8,235 nt of DNA, taken from positions 1-8,235 of the forward strand of contig URTS01000083.1 of the NCBI GenBank assembly GCA_900550685.1, read 5' to 3'. The notes below the pieces were generated by a model that did no database searches, was not told the DNA's origin, and saw nothing but the letters and a program-made list of their open reading frames with translations. Positions 5,704 to 8,235 of the stretch are shown piece after piece; position 1 is the first letter of the stretch; every line of letters starts with the position of its first letter. The position numbers and the translations under genes were made by a program. This DNA comes from an uncultured Oscillibacter sp. Its GTDB lineage: Bacteria; Bacillota; Clostridia; Oscillospirales; Oscillospiraceae.

Positions 5704-6648
5704 ATGACACAGATGAAAAATGACCTGGAGTTCTCTGTGGCTGCTACGCAGTACGCAAACAGTACCAATCAGTTCAGCTTTGATGCCGAACTGCATGAAA
5801 GCGGCCGGAACAAAGCAAATCTCCTGCATTTTCACGATTTCTATGAGGTTACGATCTACTTGGGCAAGGAATCGGCGCAGTACCGCCTGAATGGTCAAAA
5901 ATATGACATATCTTTCGGTGATGTCGTCCGCTGCGATCTGATGGACGAACATATGTGGCTGCTAGATGACAACGAGCACTATACGCGCTTTACGGTGGGA
6001 ATGTCTCCCAGTTTTGTCATGTCCAGTTCCACAAAGGAGGACAATCTGCTGCGGATATTCAGCCGCGGAGGAAACAGCTATCCGGTGCTGCAGCTGGGCT
6101 CCATGGAAATCCACAAATACGTTGATCTGATCAACGCTTACCAGAACTGCGCATTGGAGTATGGCAAGCTTGTCTTTCAGCAGGGCGTTCTTCATCAGAT
6201 GCTGGCCTACCTTCAGGACGACTTCATGCATCACAACATCGGGACTGCAGCGCTGACCCGGCAGGACAGCCTGGTATGTGAACTGATCAACTATATCAAC
6301 CTCCATATCGGCGAAGATCTGAGCCTGGAAACCCTGGGGCGGCTGACCAATTATAACCCTACCTATTTGTCCCGGACCTTCAAGAACGCAACACATAATA
6401 CGCTGAAATCCTACATTGATGAAAAGCGGGTCCAGACGGCGACCCTGCTGATCGGCAAGGGCATGACACTCTCGGAGATCGCCGCAGAAGTGGGATTCCA
6501 GAATTACTGTACTTTCTACAACACCTTCCGCAGGATCATCGGAGACAGTCCGGAAAATTACAGCAAATGCCGCGAGGGACGTGAACACGGAAACGGCAAG
6601 CTGCTCCAATGGAACGATTCCCGGATGCACGATAGTGGCAACGCATAA
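5704..6648 (+). CDS. AraC-family transcriptional regulator with cupin-like sensor domain
   Basis: A 314-residue regulator. The N-terminal domain looks like the AraC-type cupin effector pocket, with HFHDFYEVTIYLG at residues 42-54 and SFGDVVRCDL at 70-79; His42, His44 and Glu48 resemble the usual cupin ligand pattern. The C-terminal domain (about 187-290) carries two helix-turn-helix motifs: DLSLETLGRLTNYNPTYLSR (205-224) and the family signature GMTLSEIAAEVGFQNYCTFY (253-272), followed by FRRIIGDSPENY. The start at 5704 is preceded by GGGGG (5691-5695), which can pair with the anti-Shine-Dalgarno with one G-U. In-frame alternatives are 5410, 5602, GTG 5659 and 5713. It is divergent from the isomerase and followed by the TRAP gene, so a local sugar or carboxylate sensor is likely. 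The ligand is unknown. Confidence 0.92.
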   Translation: MTQMKNDLEFSVAATQYANSTNQFSFDAELHESGRNKANLLHFHDFYEVTIYLGKESAQYRLNGQKYDISFGDVVRCDLMDEHMWLLDDNEHYTRFTVGMSPSFVMSSSTKEDNLLRIFSRGGNSYPVLQLGSMEIHKYVDLINAYQNCALEYGKLVFQQGVLHQMLAYLQDDFMHHNIGTAALTRQDSLVCELINYINLHIGEDLSLETLGRLTNYNPTYLSRTFKNATHNTLKSYIDEKRVQTATLLIGKGMTLSEIAAEVGFQNYCTFYNTFRRIIGDSPENYSKCREGREHGNGKLLQWNDSRMHDSGNA

Positions 6649-6671
6649 TAATAGCCTGAAGCAGGCGTACC

Positions 6672-6701
6672 AAACCGGACCGTGGTCTCACGGTCCGGTT
6701 T
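6672..6701 (+). terminator. Intrinsic terminator of the AraC gene
   Basis: A 13-bp perfect stem (6672-6684 with 6689-6701, core ACCGGACCGTG/CACGGTCCGGT) has a GTCT tetraloop and ends in TTTT before CC. It starts 24 bases after the AraC stop. The T-run is short, but the stem is strong. Confidence 0.8.
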
Positions 6702-6747
6702 TCCAGTCTGCCCCAAGCCCTGCCTTCTGTCCGGCAGAGCGCAGACA

Positions 6748-6842
6748 GGTTTTCCGGCGGTTAGAATAAACGGCGGCGCGGCGAGGCTGACACCCGGCCA
6801 TACGGAAAACGAAGATAAGACGCTGCTTCCGCCCGGAAAACC
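6748..6842. repeat. Bulged inverted repeat in the intergenic gap
   Basis: GGTTTTCCGG (6748-6757) is exactly complementary to CCGGAAAACC (6833-6842). The match extends by CGG/CCG with one extra C on the right arm. The arms are about 75 bases apart. A third copy of GGTTTTCC lies at 6697-6704, in the AraC terminator tail. No function is evident. Confidence 0.35.
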
Positions 6843-6861
6843 GTACTTGCACTTGTCAACG

Positions 6862-6905
6862 GATGGTCATAACGGAACGCTGTGCAGCGTTCCGTTATGA
6901 CCATC
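6862..6905. repeat. Perfect 21-bp inverted repeat with a 2-base centre
   Basis: The left arm 6862-6882 (begins GATGGTCATAACGG) and the right arm 6885-6905 (ends CCGTTATGACCATC) are exactly complementary over 21 bases, separated only by TG. Neither side has a T-run, so it is not a normal intrinsic terminator for either strand. It could be a cruciform, a long protein-binding dyad, a dispersed palindromic repeat or the core of a small hairpin RNA. Nothing here decides among these. Confidence 0.85.
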
Positions 6906-7166
6906 TCATACGTGCCTATGCGCGATTCGGCTTGACGGTTGCGTAAAAACGCAAAATTTTAAACGAAAAAGTAAAATAATGACATCTGCCGTTCCCTGCT
7001 GCGGACAGGCAGGAAACCGGTATTTTCCGCAAAGTGCCTCGGAATGTCAAATGGTTGCGGACACCGTTTGCGCATTATGCATCAAAGCCGATACGCAAAA
7101 GTTGTCCTACCAAATATACAAAACCAACGCGTTTATATAAATAGACGACATCCATTCTTTGAACTG

Positions 7167-7195
7167 TTGATAATCTTGTCAAAATATGATAAATT
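7167..7195 (+). promoter_or_regulatory. Candidate distal promoter of the TRAP binding-protein gene
   Basis: TTGATA (7167-7172, 5 of 6) and TAAATT (7190-7195, 4 of 6) are spaced by 17 bases, predicting a start near 7202 and a leader of about 140 bases. An imperfect dyad, ATGATAAA, T, TTCATCAT (7186-7202, 7 of 8 pairs), overlaps the -10. A dyad GTCGTG/CACGAC (7205-7210, 7221-7226) follows just past the predicted start. Confidence 0.45.
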
Positions 7196-7276
7196 TCATC
7201 ATGCGTCGTGGCCATTTCATCACGACACTTATAAAACTCCTTGCCTCAGCCGCGCGTCGGATGTGGTGAGAAGTCT

Positions 7277-7282
7277 TATAAT
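7277..7282 (+). promoter_or_regulatory. Consensus -10 box without -35, possible activator-dependent promoter
   Basis: A perfect TATAAT lies about 60 bases before the TRAP gene start. No -35-like hexamer is present 16-18 bases upstream (the bases there are CG-rich, CGCGTCGG). This arrangement is common at promoters that need an activator such as an AraC-type protein. It could also be a chance match. Confidence 0.4.
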
Positions 7283-7289
7283 GAGGAAC

Positions 7290-7306
7290 ATTGGAAAATA
7301 TCCAAT
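7290..7306. promoter_or_regulatory. Candidate operator in the TRAP gene leader
   Basis: ATTGGA (7290-7295) and TCCAAT (7301-7306) form a perfect inverted repeat around a 5-base AT centre. It sits at the predicted start of a transcript from the TATAAT at 7277. Short dyads of this kind suit GntR-type dimers, and an FCD-GntR gene lies in the window, but the link is inference. Confidence 0.4.
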
Positions 7307-7341
7307 CCAATCGTTCCGCAAAATATTAAGGAGGATAAAAA

Positions 7342-8235
7342 ATGAAAAAGTTTCTGTCCTTGCTCCTGGTCATGCTGATGACCGCCTCTCTGACTGCCTG
7401 CGGTGGTTCCAGCTCCAGCGGCTCCAATGACAGCAGCAATGATGCTGCCAGCGGCGACGATGGCACCTACACCAAGGTCTCTCTGTCTCTGGCTCATGGC
7501 GCTGCGGAAACCACCACGATGAATCAGTCCATGATTTACCTGAAGGAGATCGTGGAAGAGCGTTCCGGCGGTGCAGTGACCATCGACCTGTATCCCAACC
7601 AGCAGCTGGGTGCTGACCGTGAGACCACGGAGGCCGTCACCCAGGGCAACATCTCCATTGCATGCCCCTCCTCCAGCCCTGTGGCAAGCTTTGTTCCCGA
7701 ACTGAACGTTCTGGACTCTCCTTGGGTGTTCAATGATCGTCAGAAGATTTATGATACCCTGGACAGCGAGGTTGGTCAGAAGCTGCTGGAGACTGTCAGC
7801 TCCGCCAACATGAAGGGCCTCGGCTATTTTGAGAACGGTATCCGTCACCTCTCTTCCAACCGTGAGATCAACTCTATGAGCGATCTGAAGGGTCTGAAGA
7901 TCCGTGTCATGGAGAACGACGTTCAGCTGGCTGCCTGGAGCGCCATGGGCTGCAACCCCGCTCCTCTGGCTTTCGGCGAGGTGTACACCGCTCTGCAGCA
8001 GAAGACTTTCGACGCTCAGGAAAACCCCATGGAGCTGATCTACAACACCAAGTTCTATGAGGTTCAGCCCTATATCTACCTCACCGGCCACATCTACACC
8101 GCCTATACTCTGGTCATGAATCTGGATCAGTGGAACAGCCTGAACGAAGCTACTCAGGAGCTGCTGCAGGAGTGCGTGAATGAGGCTGTTGCGTACAACC
8201 GCGAGCATGCCGAGGGCGCAGAGCAGAAGTGTATC
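7342..8235 (+). CDS. TRAP transporter substrate-binding lipoprotein, DctP family (3' end beyond window)
   Basis: The first 298 codons of a gene that runs off the window; DctP proteins are usually about 330-360 residues, so some 40-60 are missing. It starts behind AAGGAGGA (7328-7335). Residues 1-20 form a lipoprotein signal ending in the lipobox LTAC with Cys20, followed by a Ser/Gly/Asn/Asp-rich linker (about 21-42). This marks an extracytoplasmic protein anchored to a Gram-positive membrane. DctP features follow: YPNQQLGADRETTEAVTQGN (84-103), RHLSSNREINSMSDLKGLKIRV (168-189) and FGEVYTALQQ (211-220), then QENPMELIYNT. Arg188 in LKIRVMEN is the conserved residue that clamps the substrate carboxylate. 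The ligand is therefore probably an organic or sugar acid. DctQ and DctM membrane subunits should follow downstream. The long dyad-bearing upstream region suggests tight induction. Confidence 0.93.
   Translation, partial: MKKFLSLLLVMLMTASLTACGGSSSSGSNDSSNDAASGDDGTYTKVSLSLAHGAAETTTMNQSMIYLKEIVEERSGGAVTIDLYPNQQLGADRETTEAVTQGNISIACPSSSPVASFVPELNVLDSPWVFNDRQKIYDTLDSEVGQKLLETVSSANMKGLGYFENGIRHLSSNREINSMSDLKGLKIRVMENDVQLAAWSAMGCNPAPLAFGEVYTALQQKTFDAQENPMELIYNTKFYEVQPYIYLTGHIYTAYTLVMNLDQWNSLNEATQELLQECVNEAVAYNREHAEGAEQKCI

Larger units (their letters stand above)
6649..7341. other. Gene-free gap between the AraC and TRAP genes
   Basis: These 693 bases contain no ORF with a good ribosome-binding site or recognisable protein. 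The first part holds the AraC terminator and two inverted repeats (6748-6842, 6862-6905). The middle (6906-7160) has a small hairpin TTGCGT, AAAA, ACGCAA (6939-6954), two copies of TGCGGACA (7000-7007, 7056-7063) and a drop in GC content. The last 180 bases hold two candidate promoters and dyads in front of the TRAP gene. The length and structure leave room for a small RNA, but no promoter-hairpin-terminator set can be assigned confidently. Confidence 0.6.

Noticed and set aside
6682..6900. Small ORFs after the AraC gene
   Set aside because: They begin within the terminator hairpin or run into the 21-bp palindrome, without ribosome-binding sites.
6649..7341. CRISPR array or known riboswitch in the large gap
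   Set aside because: The repeats are inverted or isolated, with no regular spacers, and I could not match any known riboswitch core.
7044..7430. 128-codon plus-strand ORF overlapping the TRAP gene start
   Set aside because: No ribosome-binding site; it runs through the promoters and into the signal peptide region in a different frame from the clear DctP protein.
7276..8208. 310-codon minus-strand ORF opposite the TRAP gene
   Set aside because: It is antisense to a DctP protein with a lipobox and conserved arginine, and has no recognisable content.

Overview
The window looks like chromosomal DNA of a moderately GC-rich anaerobic Firmicute, probably a clostridial gut bacterium of the Oscillospirales type. 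This rests on strong Shine-Dalgarno sites, a Gram-positive lipoprotein signal, clostridial-style electron-transfer flavoprotein genes next to an acyl-CoA dehydrogenase, and FCD-GntR and AraC regulators around a TRAP uptake system. The placement is inference; no rRNA or other marker gene is present.

Layout. (1) Bases 3-3289, plus strand: a catabolic or redox operon. It holds the end of a GlcD-type FAD-linked 2-hydroxyacid dehydrogenase, a complete acyl-CoA dehydrogenase, then etfB and etfA, and ends at a strong hairpin (3318-3348). (2) Bases 3376-4098, plus: a FadR/FCD-type GntR regulator whose ribosome-binding site starts 10 bases after that hairpin. (3) Bases 4209-5057, minus: a sugar isomerase/epimerase of the D-tagatose 3-epimerase/hydroxypyruvate isomerase TIM-barrel family, converging on the GntR gene, with its own intrinsic terminator between them. 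(4) Bases 5058-5703: a 646-base divergent control region rich in dyads and repeats. (5) Bases 5704-6648, plus: an AraC-family regulator with an N-terminal cupin-like sensor, closed by a terminator. (6) Bases 6649-7341: a 693-base gene-free gap with an exact 21-bp inverted repeat, other inverted repeats and two candidate promoters. (7) Bases 7342 to the window end, plus: the first 298 codons of a DctP-type TRAP substrate-binding lipoprotein.

How the parts may work together (inference): the TRAP system, whose membrane subunits would lie downstream, imports a carboxylate such as a sugar acid or hydroxy acid. The epimerase-like enzyme acts on a sugar or sugar-acid intermediate. GlcD could pass electrons from a 2-hydroxyacid to EtfAB, and the acyl-CoA dehydrogenase could use the same EtfAB to reduce an enoyl-CoA, or work in reverse. 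The two regulators flanking the isomerase are the natural candidates for the dyads in its promoter and in the TRAP promoter.

The gene families are familiar. The least explained material is in the two large intergenic regions. No CRISPR array, tRNA, rRNA, insertion sequence or recognisable riboswitch class was seen.
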